From an uncultured Paracoccaceae bacterium (GTDB lineage: Bacteria; Pseudomonadota; Alphaproteobacteria; Rhodobacterales; Rhodobacteraceae), in the NCBI GenBank assembly GCA_937916485.1, contig CALFSV010000249.1, positions 1 to 11,369 of the forward strand: a stretch of 11,369 nucleotides of DNA. The letters are read 5' to 3'. The position numbers and the translations under genes were made by a program. The notes under the pieces were generated by a model. It saw only the letters and a program-made list of their open reading frames with translations, did no database searches and was not told where the DNA came from. Below are positions 1 to 8,116 of this stretch, piece by piece. Positions within the stretch are counted from its first letter, which is position 1, and each line of letters begins with the position of its first letter.

Positions 1-20
1 TCAGAAAGGCGCATCTATAA

Positions 21-1478
21 TTACGTGCAACACTCACTCATGACTTGAGCCCAGAGTGTCGTACACATTGGCGGAATTTCTCGCTCAATCGCTTGCATCG
101 CGTCCACGATCAAATCCTCTCGCCATCTTTGACCAGCGATTTGAACACCTATGGGCACAGGGCCATACGGCAATTGAGCAACATGGGTTGGAATGTTGCC
201 GGCGGGTAGACCAAGGTAGCTCATAACAAACGACCAATGGGCCTGCCCCAAAACCTCGGTCACGCCTTCAACACCTTCGGTATCTCTGGCGGGTGCGAAG
301 AAGGGTTGCAGCAGGAACGGCGACAAAACCAATGAATAGGTTTCCATAAACTCTGCCCATGCCCGTGCGTATCGGGACCGTTGCCCCAACATCGAAACAA
401 GCTCTGTACCTTCAAAAGGCGGAAAGACTTTATGGTAATCATCGAATATTCCTTGCAGGATGTCTGATCCATGTTCTTGGATATCCGGTCCAAGCAAGGT
501 TTTCACTTCACCCAACAATGACCTATACCCAATTTCACCAGTTTCACGTACCAAGGGCGGTTCGACTTCTTCGACCACGTATCCAGCATTGGTGAGTGCG
601 GACGCCGCTCGGTCGATGGCGAGTGAGACGTCTTGATGCAGGCCAAAGCCAAAGTCATTTTTGCTGACAGCAACCTTGATGGGCGTCTCTGGCGCCGTCC
701 CAGTCCATGGGAATGGGACATGAAGGGGATCACGTATGTCTGCTGCAATCAGCGTTGGCATCGACAGGTGCAGGTCATCAGCGGTTCGTGCGATGACCCC
801 CTGCACCGACATGGATTGCGCCAATAGGCCCCTTTCGCGGGTTTGGCTTGGGTTCCAAGCGGGCACACGACCAAGCCCAGGTTTGACCGTCACAGCCCCG
901 TTTGCAGAGGCCGGAAACCGAAGAGAGCCACCAATGTCGTTTCCATGCGCCAATGCGCCGATGCCAGCCATCACAGAGGCACCTGCGCCGCCTGATGATC
1001 CGCCCGCCGAAACATGGCGGCCCCACGGATTGTGCGTGCGCCCGAATAGCGGATTGTCGGTGTCTGCTCGGAATGAAAATTCTGGTGTGTTGGTGCGCCC
1101 TATGATGACTGCACCGGCGGCCCTTAGGTTGGCCACAACGGGAGCATCATCTGGCGCGATTACATCTTTGAAGGCAGCGACGCCATTGCTTGTCGCATGG
1201 CCTTTCTGGTCGACATTGATCTTGATCGTGACCGGCACACCGTGCAGCGGCCCCTTGGGCGCGTCGCTGGCATCCAACGCTTTCGCTTCGGCACGGGCGG
1301 CGTCTACGCAGACCTCAACAACGGCATTCAAATCTGGGTTCACGGCATCCAGGCGATCCAAGGCAGCTTCCACAACTTCAGACGCGCTCAACGCACCTCT
1401 GTGTGTCGCGGTCGCAATCTCTGTCGCGCTCCATTGCCAAAGCGGACGAGGATCAGAAGACTTATCATTCTGTGTCAT
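21..1478 (-). CDS. Amidase-signature family hydrolase (485 aa)
   Basis: Cytoplasmic amide hydrolase of the amidase-signature (Ser-cisSer-Lys) family, which splits carboxamides or small linear/cyclic amides to acid plus amine or ammonia. The catalytic set is visible: Lys86 in GVPVTIK, cis-Ser161 in the Gly-rich GGSSGG loop (159-164) and nucleophile Ser185 in DIGGS (181-185), followed by the usual RFPA. The 24-residue Ser-Ser spacing matches the family (FAAH S217/S241), and 485 aa is normal length. There is no signal peptide or membrane segment. The start is supported by AAGGG six bases upstream of the ATG. It is the last gene of the operon seen here, 42 bp after the short-chain dehydrogenase. 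The family includes NylA (cyclic 6-aminohexanoate dimer hydrolase), indoleacetamide hydrolase and aryl/acyl amidases; HGND before the nucleophile is also in NylA as I recall it, but this does not fix the substrate. Family certain, substrate unknown. Confidence 0.93.
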   Translation of the reverse strand: MTQNDKSSDPRPLWQWSATEIATATHRGALSASEVVEAALDRLDAVNPDLNAVVEVCVDAARAEAKALDASDAPKGPLHGVPVTIKINVDQKGHATSNGVAAFKDVIAPDDAPVVANLRAAGAVIIGRTNTPEFSFRADTDNPLFGRTHNPWGRHVSAGGSSGGAGASVMAGIGALAHGNDIGGSLRFPASANGAVTVKPGLGRVPAWNPSQTRERGLLAQSMSVQGVIARTADDLHLSMPTLIAADIRDPLHVPFPWTGTAPETPIKVAVSKNDFGFGLHQDVSLAIDRAASALTNAGYVVEEVEPPLVRETGEIGYRSLLGEVKTLLGPDIQEHGSDILQGIFDDYHKVFPPFEGTELVSMLGQRSRYARAWAEFMETYSLVLSPFLLQPFFAPARDTEGVEGVTEVLGQAHWSFVMSYLGLPAGNIPTHVAQLPYGPVPIGVQIAGQRWREDLIVDAMQAIEREIPPMCTTLWAQVMSECCT

Positions 1479-1520
1479 ATTGCACCCTTGTTTGCGTTTT
1501 CTGGTCTTGTGCTGCGCGCA

Positions 1521-2261
1521 TTAAATACAACGGCCGCCGTCCACCGCCATGCAGACGCCCGTGACCATGCTGGCCTCGTCCGAGCACAAGAAGCAAGCGG
1601 CATTGCCCATATCGCTTGGCTCAGAAAACCGGCCGATTGGAATTGTGGACAGGAACTTTGCGCGGATTTCCGGTGTGTCTTCACCCATAAAGACCTTGAG
1701 CAGAGGCGTTTCTCCAGCGACGGGATTGATCGCGTTCACTCGGATACCTTGCGGTGCCAATTCGACAGCCATCGCCTTGGTTGCCGTGTTCATCCAACCT
1801 TTTGATGCATTGTACCAATTCAGGCGCGGGCGCGGGCTGACCCCAGCTGTAGAGGCCACGTTCAAAATTGCGCCCTGGCCCTGCTTTTTCATCACGGGAA
1901 CAATGTTCTGTGCTGTTAGGAAAACTGATTTGCAATTCACGGCAAAAACTTTGTCAAAGTCCTGCTCGGTCACTTCTTCCAATGGTGCCGGGTAATGCGT
2001 GATTCCTGCGTTGTTTACCAAGATGTCCAAACGGCCATAGGCGCCGAGCGTCACGTCCACCATCGCAGCCACCGAAGCGCCATCTGCGACGTCGACCTGT
2101 ATCCCAAGGCCTTTGACCTCTGCCGCGATCTCATGTGCGCCATTAACGTTCAAATCCGCGACAACAACGCGTGCGCCTTCCTCTGCGAACTTGCGGACAA
2201 TCCCGGCTCCGAACCCTGATGCGCCTCCGGTTACAACGGCTACTTTGTCTTGTAATCTCAT
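1521..2261 (-). CDS. Short-chain dehydrogenase/reductase (SDR), classical type, 246 aa
   Basis: NAD(P)(H)-dependent oxidoreductase interconverting an alcohol and a carbonyl. The Rossmann motif TGGASGFG is at residues 11-18, NNAG at 83-86, and the catalytic tetrad appears complete: Asn109, Ser137, Tyr150 and Lys154 (Y-NAS-K). Asp36 at the end of the second beta strand (VVVADLN) favours NAD(H) over NADP(H) by the usual family rule. The C terminus (TGVCMAVDGG) is typical of the FabG-like classical SDRs. Length is normal. AGGAC lies six bases upstream of the ATG, and the gene starts 8 bp after the aldehyde dehydrogenase stop, so the two are surely co-transcribed. Context suggests oxidation of an alcohol (or reduction of a ketone) derived from the imported amide. 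A FabG role in fatty-acid synthesis is unlikely because no fab genes are nearby. The specific substrate cannot be named. Confidence 0.92.
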   Translation of the reverse strand: MRLQDKVAVVTGGASGFGAGIVRKFAEEGARVVVADLNVNGAHEIAAEVKGLGIQVDVADGASVAAMVDVTLGAYGRLDILVNNAGITHYPAPLEEVTEQDFDKVFAVNCKSVFLTAQNIVPVMKKQGQGAILNVASTAGVSPRPRLNWYNASKGWMNTATKAMAVELAPQGIRVNAINPVAGETPLLKVFMGEDTPEIRAKFLSTIPIGRFSEPSDMGNAACFLCSDEASMVTGVCMAVDGGRCI

Positions 2262-2269
2262 GTTCTGTC

Positions 2270-3724
2270 CTAACCGTGATAAGTGGCAACTGTTTTGACC
2301 GTCGAGAAACTAAAGAGCGCCTCGAACCCTTTTTCGCGCCCATGCCCTGAATGGCCAGATCCACCGAAGGGGAGTTCAACGCCGCCACCCGCGCCGTAGT
2401 TGTTTACAAAGACCTGCCCCGCGCGCAGCTTTTTCGCCATACGCATCTGACGCGCGCCATCACGGCTCCAGCAAGAGGCGACAAGCCCGTAGTCGGTTCC
2501 GTTTGCGATTGCGATGGACTCGTTTTCGTCCTTGAACGGAATGATAACCTGAACCGGACCGAAGATTTCATCCTGCGCGAGGCTATGGTCGGGCGCGACA
2601 TCCGCAAAAAGTGTGGGCGCCACATAAGCCCCTGTATCAGGCGCGCTGTCTGAAATCACGCCCTGTGCCGCGATAGTGAGATCGGCACCCTTCTCTAGGA
2701 AGCTATTAACGATAGCCTTTTGGCGATGGGACACCAAAGGCCCAACATGTTTGTCTTCTAACGCTGGCGCTGCAATTAGGGCTCCATAGGCCTCGGTCAT
2801 TCTGGTTGTGACTTCGTCCAACAGGCTGTCTTGAACCAGTATCCGCGAAGATGCAGAGCACGTTTGCCCGGCGTTCTGGATACCTGCGTTGACAAGGAAT
2901 GGCAGGGCCGCGTCCAAATCTGCGTCTGCGAAAACGACCTGCGGTGATTTCCCGCCAAGTTCGAGCGTGACTGGTACGATGTTTTCTGCGGCCGCTTTCT
3001 GGATAAGCTTTCCAACACCGACGGAGCCCGTGAAGGAAATATGATGGACATCTTTGTGCGTTGAGAGCGCTGCGCCTGCCTCTGCACCAAGCCCCGAAAC
3101 AACGTTTAGTGCACCATCAGGCAAACCCGCGTCGCGCGCAATTTCGGCAAAAGCGAGTGCTGTCAGGCATGCCTCCTCCGCGGGTTTCAAAACGCAGGCG
3201 TTACCCATGGCCAACGCCGCGCCAACAGATCGGCCGATGATCTGCATTGGATAGTTCCAAGGGACGATATGGCCCGTAACCCCATGCGGCTCGCGCAGGG
3301 TATAGACGGTGTATCCCTCCATATATGGGATGGTCTGACCATGAACCTTGTCGGCTGCTCCACCGTAAAATTCCAAATAGCGCGCCAAGGCGATAGCATC
3401 GTTGCGCGCCTGCGTCAGGGGTTTACCAACGTCCTGCGCCTCAAGTGTCGCCAATAGATCGACATGCTTCAGGACATACTGGCCGATTTTAGTGAGGATG
3501 CGTCCACGCTCCACCGCCGTGGCCGCCCCCCAATCACCGTTCAATGCAGCCTTTGCTGAATCCACAGCTGCGTCGACGTCCGCAGACGTTCCGCGCGCAA
3601 TAGCGCAGAGTGTTGATCCATCAGACGGGTTGAGCAGGTCGAGGTATTCTCCCCCCGCAGGCGGCCGCCACTGGCCACCAATGAGGCACTGATCTGGCGC
3701 AATCCCATTCGGCATTTCGATCAT
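2270..3724 (-). CDS. NAD(P)-dependent aldehyde dehydrogenase family protein (484 aa)
   Basis: Oxidises an aldehyde to the carboxylic acid through a covalent thiohemiacetal. All ALDH landmarks are present: PWNYP with Asn157 (oxyanion hole), Lys180 in VLKPAEE (cofactor binding), FTGSVGVG at 231-238, general base Glu255 in LELGGKS, nucleophile Cys289 in GQTCSASSR, and Glu386 in DEIFGP. Length is normal for the superfamily. The N terminus (LIGGQW, then LNPSDG) and the general pattern resemble betaine-aldehyde/aminoaldehyde-type enzymes, but that is only an impression. The first ATG (3724) overlaps the preceding P1 hydrolase stop as ATGA, and a GAGGA-like ribosome site lies about 10 bases upstream, so it is preferred over Met4. 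Together with the following SDR it could form an alcohol to aldehyde to acid route for a fragment released by the hydrolases of this operon. Confidence 0.94.
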   Translation of the reverse strand: MIEMPNGIAPDQCLIGGQWRPPAGGEYLDLLNPSDGSTLCAIARGTSADVDAAVDSAKAALNGDWGAATAVERGRILTKIGQYVLKHVDLLATLEAQDVGKPLTQARNDAIALARYLEFYGGAADKVHGQTIPYMEGYTVYTLREPHGVTGHIVPWNYPMQIIGRSVGAALAMGNACVLKPAEEACLTALAFAEIARDAGLPDGALNVVSGLGAEAGAALSTHKDVHHISFTGSVGVGKLIQKAAAENIVPVTLELGGKSPQVVFADADLDAALPFLVNAGIQNAGQTCSASSRILVQDSLLDEVTTRMTEAYGALIAAPALEDKHVGPLVSHRQKAIVNSFLEKGADLTIAAQGVISDSAPDTGAYVAPTLFADVAPDHSLAQDEIFGPVQVIIPFKDENESIAIANGTDYGLVASCWSRDGARQMRMAKKLRAGQVFVNNYGAGGGVELPFGGSGHSGHGREKGFEALFSFSTVKTVATYHG

Positions 3725-4743
3725 CTTTGGGCTTTCCTCTTTCTATCATTCCAAGTGGGCAACACATCACCGGGCCGAGGCGTCGCTTCAAAAACCCCGC
3801 GCGCGATGGCCCGGGCGACGCAGACAGATGCCGCATGGCCAAGTTCAAACAACGCCATATCATCCACGACCAGACCAGCACCAGTGGAAACCGCAAACAG
3901 CAAGTCGCCGTCAAAGGGTGAATGTGCCGGTTGTATGGCGCGTGCAATTCCGTCATGCGCGGCCACCGCTAGTCGGTGACACTGTGCTTTGGTGAGTGCG
4001 GCATCGGTGGCAATGACCCCGATTGTCGTGTTGGCTCGGTCTTGACCCACTGCTGCGATCATCGCCATTTTTTGGCTTGGATCTGGGGTGACCAGATTGC
4101 TTCTTGGGTCGGGACCAACGCCACCAAATTCATCGCCCATCTCATGTGGCGCGGCCCAGAAATGATTGCCACCTGGTGTTGTGACCGACCCAACAGGATT
4201 AACAGCCATCAAGGCCGCAACGGTCCGTCCGCTGTCCAACATCACAGAAGCAGATCCCAGACCACCCTTAAAACAGCTGTCCAACGCACCGGTTCCAACC
4301 CCTGTGGACCCAAGATTGAAGTCCACTCCGGCTGCGTCCAAGGCAGCCCGCCCGAGTTTCGGATAGGGGTTGTCGGCCCAACCTTTGTTCCCACCATTGA
4401 CCATATCAAAGAGAATGGCACCGGGAACAATCGGTACGGTCACTGGTCCCACGGGGAACCCGCGTTTCGCGCGCCGCAAACCGTCCACAACCCCATCACA
4501 GGCGGCCAAACCAAAGGCGGACCCACCTGACAGCACCAAGGCATCAATGCCAGCGACGGTTTTATCCGGTGCCAAAAGATCCGTTTCGCGCGTGCCCGGT
4601 GCGCCGCCCATAACATGCACACTTGCGACGAAGGGTACATCACTCGTTACAACCGTCACGCCAGATTTCAGATCTTGATCCTCTGCGTTGCCCACCAAAA
4701 GGCCGGTCACGTCGGTCAAAAGGTTTCTTGGCCCAGGTTTCAT
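3721..4743 (-). CDS. P1-family (S58-like) N-terminal-nucleophile amidohydrolase, NylC/DmpA superfamily (340 aa)
   Basis: Predicted self-processing hydrolase of the family containing aminopeptidase DmpA, beta-peptidyl aminopeptidases and the nylon-oligomer hydrolase NylC. The likely autocleavage site is Asn238|Thr239 in DRANTTIGV. It would give an alpha chain of 238 and a beta chain of 102 residues, with Thr239 as nucleophile. Asp278 and Asp280 (PFDGD) lie 39 and 41 residues after it, the same spacing as Asp306/Asp308 after Thr267 in NylC as I recall it. LSGGSAFGLAA (71-81) and AVNPVGS (180-186, Asn182) are further family landmarks; Lys159 is a candidate active-site lysine. No signal peptide is present, so it should act in the cytoplasm on imported substrate. 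The start overlaps the ATPase stop (ATGA) with GAGG seven bases upstream, and its own stop overlaps the aldehyde dehydrogenase start. Family confident; peptide, beta-peptide or omega-amide preference is open. Confidence 0.92.
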   Translation of the reverse strand: MKPGPRNLLTDVTGLLVGNAEDQDLKSGVTVVTSDVPFVASVHVMGGAPGTRETDLLAPDKTVAGIDALVLSGGSAFGLAACDGVVDGLRRAKRGFPVGPVTVPIVPGAILFDMVNGGNKGWADNPYPKLGRAALDAAGVDFNLGSTGVGTGALDSCFKGGLGSASVMLDSGRTVAALMAVNPVGSVTTPGGNHFWAAPHEMGDEFGGVGPDPRSNLVTPDPSQKMAMIAAVGQDRANTTIGVIATDAALTKAQCHRLAVAAHDGIARAIQPAHSPFDGDLLFAVSTGAGLVVDDMALFELGHAASVCVARAIARGVFEATPRPGDVLPTWNDRKRKAQR

Positions 4744-6314
4744 GGTACCACCTCAAGTTCGGGCAGGTGCGGGGCTGATGCGATTAGCTTGCGGGTATAG
4801 TCTTGTTGGGGCGCGGCAAAGACGTTTGCGGTTACACCCTCTTCGATGATCTGCCCTGACTTCATGACCATTACCCGATCAGCGATTGCTTTTACAACGG
4901 TCAGGTCATGCGTGATGAACAAGTAGGTAAGCCCAAGACTTTTGGAAATTTCAGTCAATAAGTCAAGTATTTGCGCCCGAACGGAAACATCCAAAGCAGA
5001 CACAGCTTCGTCCAAAATGATAAGTTCCGGTTTGACGATCAAGGCCCGCGCGATCGCAATTCGTTGACGCTGACCACCTGAGAATTCGTGAATGAATTTA
5101 AACTGATCCGCAGCGGTTAGGCCGACCGACACGAGTGCCTCTGCGATCTCATCCGGCATTGCTTTGCGGCCAAGGCTAAAGAAGGGTTCGGCGATCAGTC
5201 GACCCACTTTGTGGCGTGGGTTGAAGGACCCGTAGGGGTCTTGAAAGACGACTTGCATTTTGCGCCGCGCCTCAGCGGAATGGTGCACGCTCTCACCTGC
5301 GATTAGAACTTCGCCGCCTTGCAGGTCTTCTAGTCCCAAAATCGCGCGTGTCAGCGTTGACTTGCCGCACCCGCTTTCCCCGACAAGACCAAGGCATTCG
5401 CCGCGTTTGATCTGAAAACTCACTTGATCAACCGCCCGAAACACGCCCGGTTTTCCAAAGGGTGTTTTGCGGGGTAATGGGTAGTCGCGAATGGCGTTTT
5501 GCACGGAAAGCAGAACGTTGTCTTCATGCGTCGTACCACGTTCTGGTCGGTGGGCAGAGGCCGCAAACAGCGCCTTGGTGTAGGGATGTTGCATTGTCTG
5601 AAACAGCGTCTTGGCCATGCCGCGTTCGACAACCTTGCCTTTGTTCATAATGACGATGGTGTCCGCAATGTCCGTCACAACCGCCAGATCATGGGTTATG
5701 AGCATCAACCCCATGCCATCCTTTTTTACCAGCTGTTTCAACAGCACTAAAATTTCGGCCTGTGTGGTCACGTCTAACGCTGTTGTAGGCTCATCCGCGA
5801 TCAGCAGTTTTGGGCGCAATGCGATGGCCATTGCGATCACCACCCGTTGTCGCTGCCCGCCTGACAACTCGTGCGGGTAACGCGTCAAAGGGAACTTATC
5901 TTGCGGCAGTTCGCACCGTTCTAGCGTCTCGGCCGCGCGTTTCAGCGCCTCAGACTTTGTGACGCGTTCATGAATACGGATCGTTTCAGCCACTTGCTGG
6001 CCAATCGTTTGCAAAGGGTTTAACGCGGTCATCGGCTCTTGGAATACCATTCCAACGCTTTTCCCTCGCATGGCGCAAAGCGATGCTTCGTCAGCGTCCA
6101 AGACGTTCAAGCCATCCAGCTCAATCGTGCCACGAGATGTTGCACCGTCTGGTAAAAGTTGCATCACAGAGAACGCAGTAAGCGATTTGCCTGAACCACT
6201 TTCACCGATTATTCCACAGACCTGGCCCGGTGAAATCTCAATTGACACGGCTTCAAGGATTGACGTTCCATTGATGGATAAATTCAAATCTTGGATACGT
6301 AGGATGCTCATCAT
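4740..6314 (-). CDS. Fused dipeptide/oligopeptide-type ABC transporter ATPase (two nucleotide-binding domains, 524 aa)
   Basis: Energises import by the adjacent permeases. It is a DppD-DppF-like fusion with two complete ABC domains. Domain 1 (about 4-250) has Walker A GESGSGKS 37-44, Gln92, signature LSGGQ 150-154, Walker B LLIADE 170-175 and His208. Domain 2 (about 290-515) has GESGCGKS 312-319, Gln358, FSGGQ 411-415, LIILDE 431-436 and His469. Both sites look catalytically competent. The linker around 243-285 starts with HPYTKALF, typical of peptide/nickel importers. The second Walker B continues as DEAVSALD rather than DEPxSALD, a variant tolerated in this family. It starts as ATGATG, overlapping the upstream permease stop (ATGA), with GGAGG five bases before the first ATG. 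Single-chain fusions of this kind are common in alphaproteobacterial Dpp/opine/glutathione-type systems (GsiA-like), so the substrate cannot be deduced from it. Confidence 0.95.
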   Translation of the reverse strand: MMSILRIQDLNLSINGTSILEAVSIEISPGQVCGIIGESGSGKSLTAFSVMQLLPDGATSRGTIELDGLNVLDADEASLCAMRGKSVGMVFQEPMTALNPLQTIGQQVAETIRIHERVTKSEALKRAAETLERCELPQDKFPLTRYPHELSGGQRQRVVIAMAIALRPKLLIADEPTTALDVTTQAEILVLLKQLVKKDGMGLMLITHDLAVVTDIADTIVIMNKGKVVERGMAKTLFQTMQHPYTKALFAASAHRPERGTTHEDNVLLSVQNAIRDYPLPRKTPFGKPGVFRAVDQVSFQIKRGECLGLVGESGCGKSTLTRAILGLEDLQGGEVLIAGESVHHSAEARRKMQVVFQDPYGSFNPRHKVGRLIAEPFFSLGRKAMPDEIAEALVSVGLTAADQFKFIHEFSGGQRQRIAIARALIVKPELIILDEAVSALDVSVRAQILDLLTEISKSLGLTYLFITHDLTVVKAIADRVMVMKSGQIIEEGVTANVFAAPQQDYTRKLIASAPHLPELEVVP

Positions 6315-7156
6315 CGCGCCCTCCGAATCTTGGGATCAAGCAGATCACGCAAGCCGTCACCTGCAAGGTTTAAGCCAAGGACAGTGAGTAGGATTGCGAA
6401 GCCGGGGAAAAACGCGAGATGTGGTGATGTGTAGATCAGGGTCTGGCTTTCGGCCAGCATGCGCCCCCAGCTCGGGATTGGTGGTTGCGCGCCAAGGCCC
6501 ACATAGCTTAGCCCCGCTTCGGCGAGAATGCCGAGAGAGAATTGAATAGTGCCTTGAACGATCAGAAGGTTGGTGATGTTCGGCAAAATGTGTTCCGCCG
6601 AAATTCTGGGCTGTCCTTTGCCGGCCACTCGCGCAGATAAGATAAAGTCACGCTGCCAAAGCGGCAATGCCGCGGCACGGCTGAGTCGGGCAAATACGGG
6701 TATGTTAAAAATACCAATGGCGATGATCGCGTTCACAGCCGATGGCCCAAAAATCGCAGTGATCATGATAGCTATCAACAACGACGGAAATGCAAAAACC
6801 AGATCGTTGCCCCGCATGATGATTTCGTCCAGCCAACCGCCATGGCGCGCAGCAGCGGCAAGCCCGAGCGGCACGCCCAAGCCCATTCCAATCCCGACCG
6901 CAATAAATGCCACTGCGATAGAGGTTTGAGCCCCCACCATGATCATCGAGAACGTGTCTCGCCCGAAATGATCCGTGCCAAACCAATGTGCGGCCGAGGG
7001 TGTTTGCAGCTTGTTTCCGATTTCCAGCGCAGTGACGTCATGCGGCGTCCAAATCAGTGAAACAAGCGTGCCAATGACAAAGACCGCAGTCAACCCAAGG
7101 CCGATCACCATGTTGCGTGAGCGTAGTGCACTGTGAAGGAAGCCGTTCTCGGTCAT
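6311..7156 (-). CDS. ABC transporter permease, DppC/OppC type (281 aa)
   Basis: Second inner-membrane channel subunit of the peptide-type importer. It has an N-terminal membrane segment (about 16-36), then the DppC-type periplasmic motif HWFGTDHFGRD at 57-67, and a five-helix permease core (about 73-266). The cytoplasmic coupling loop ARVAGKGQPR...EHILPN (175-193) contacts the ATPase. The C terminus GDGLRDLLDPK (267-277) is the hallmark ending of this subfamily, so the protein is full length. GGAG five bases upstream supports the ATG; only 1 bp separates it from the DppB-type gene. The final TCA on the plus strand overlaps the ATPase start, so translation is probably coupled. Substrate unknown from sequence alone. 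Confidence 0.94.
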   Translation of the reverse strand: MTENGFLHSALRSRNMVIGLGLTAVFVIGTLVSLIWTPHDVTALEIGNKLQTPSAAHWFGTDHFGRDTFSMIMVGAQTSIAVAFIAVGIGMGLGVPLGLAAAARHGGWLDEIIMRGNDLVFAFPSLLIAIMITAIFGPSAVNAIIAIGIFNIPVFARLSRAAALPLWQRDFILSARVAGKGQPRISAEHILPNITNLLIVQGTIQFSLGILAEAGLSYVGLGAQPPIPSWGRMLAESQTLIYTSPHLAFFPGFAILLTVLGLNLAGDGLRDLLDPKIRRAR

Positions 7157-7157
7157 A

Positions 7158-8105
7158 TTAGCTCCGAACCCTTAGGCGTGGATCGACCCACGCATAGGCG
7201 ATATCAACAAGGAAGTTCACCAGAATGACTGCAAAGACCAGCAGCATGACAACACTTTCAACGACAATAAGATCGCGTTGCGTGATAGCCTGAAACACTA
7301 GCCGCCCGAGACCAGGCAAAAAGAAAACGTTTTCGATAATAATTGCACCGGCGAGCAGGAATGAAAATTGAAGGCCAATGATCGTCAAAACTGGGATCAT
7401 TGCGTTGCGCAGCGCGTGGCGCCACAACACTTGCCGACGTGTTAGCCCCTTGGCGCGGGCTGTGCGCATGTAGTCTTCTGAAAGTGTGTCCAACAACGAT
7501 GATCGCATCACGCGGGACAAGATCGAAGCCTGCGGCAAAGCCAACGCAATCGCAGGCAAGGTCAGGGCTTTCATCGCTAGGAAAATGCCTGCATCCCAGC
7601 CCGGGAACCCACCGGCTGAAAACCAACGTAGATTGATGGCAAACAGAATGACCATCAGGATCGCAAACCAGAAATTGGGTATTGCGACGCCTAACTGCGT
7701 CGCACCCATTACGGTAATGTCAGTGACTGATCCTCTGCGGGCCGCCGCCAAAATCCCAACCGGGAACGCGACAACAACCGTAAGCATCAATGCATACAAT
7801 GCCAGCGGCAGCGACACCTGCAACCTGTCCGACACAATGTCAGACACCGGTGTACGGTAGGTGTAGGACGTGCCCATGTCGCCACCAAGGAGACCACCAA
7901 CCCAACCTAGATACCGTTGAGCCAGCGATTGATCGAGCCCCAGTTCCACCCGCAGGGCCTGAATGGTGTCAGGCTGCGCATTAATGCCCAACATGAAACT
8001 AGCTGGATCACCAGGAACAATTTCAATGCAGGCAAAGATGACCAGGCTCGCCACGATCAGTGAGAGGCACAGCGAACCTAGTCGTTTCGTTACATACGTG
8101 AGCAT
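7158..8105 (-). CDS. ABC transporter permease, DppB/OppB type (315 aa)
   Basis: First inner-membrane channel subunit, partner of the DppC-type protein that follows after 1 bp. Six hydrophobic segments are visible (roughly 9-29, 97-119, 133-157, 172-192, 236-258 and 281-303). The N terminus has the usual KRLGSL start and the EIVPGDPA motif at 28-35. The ATPase-coupling loop is DYMRTARAKGLTRRQVLWRHALRN (211-234), and the C terminus ends DPRLRVRS, as normal for DppB. The ATG at 8105 lies 11 bp after the binding-protein stop. No good Shine-Dalgarno is seen before it, so it may depend on translation of the binding-protein gene. Length and features are normal for the family. Confidence 0.94.
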   Translation of the reverse strand: MLTYVTKRLGSLCLSLIVASLVIFACIEIVPGDPASFMLGINAQPDTIQALRVELGLDQSLAQRYLGWVGGLLGGDMGTSYTYRTPVSDIVSDRLQVSLPLALYALMLTVVVAFPVGILAAARRGSVTDITVMGATQLGVAIPNFWFAILMVILFAINLRWFSAGGFPGWDAGIFLAMKALTLPAIALALPQASILSRVMRSSLLDTLSEDYMRTARAKGLTRRQVLWRHALRNAMIPVLTIIGLQFSFLLAGAIIIENVFFLPGLGRLVFQAITQRDLIVVESVVMLLVFAVILVNFLVDIAYAWVDPRLRVRS

Positions 8106-8116
8106 TTAGACGCAGA

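Noticed and set aside
1..20. Possible start of a further minus-strand gene (ATG at 12-14 reading M-R-L-S off the window)
   Set aside because: Only four codons are visible and there is no Shine-Dalgarno sequence, so it cannot be supported.
736..1524. Long plus-strand open frame (262 codons) opposite the amidase gene
   Set aside because: It lies antisense to a well-supported amidase, and its Ala/Ser/Pro-rich translation matches no family. It is the usual shadow of a high-G+C gene.
1197..1805. Plus-strand open frame bridging the amidase/SDR junction
   Set aside because: It overlaps two confidently identified minus-strand genes and has no recognisable domain or ribosome site.
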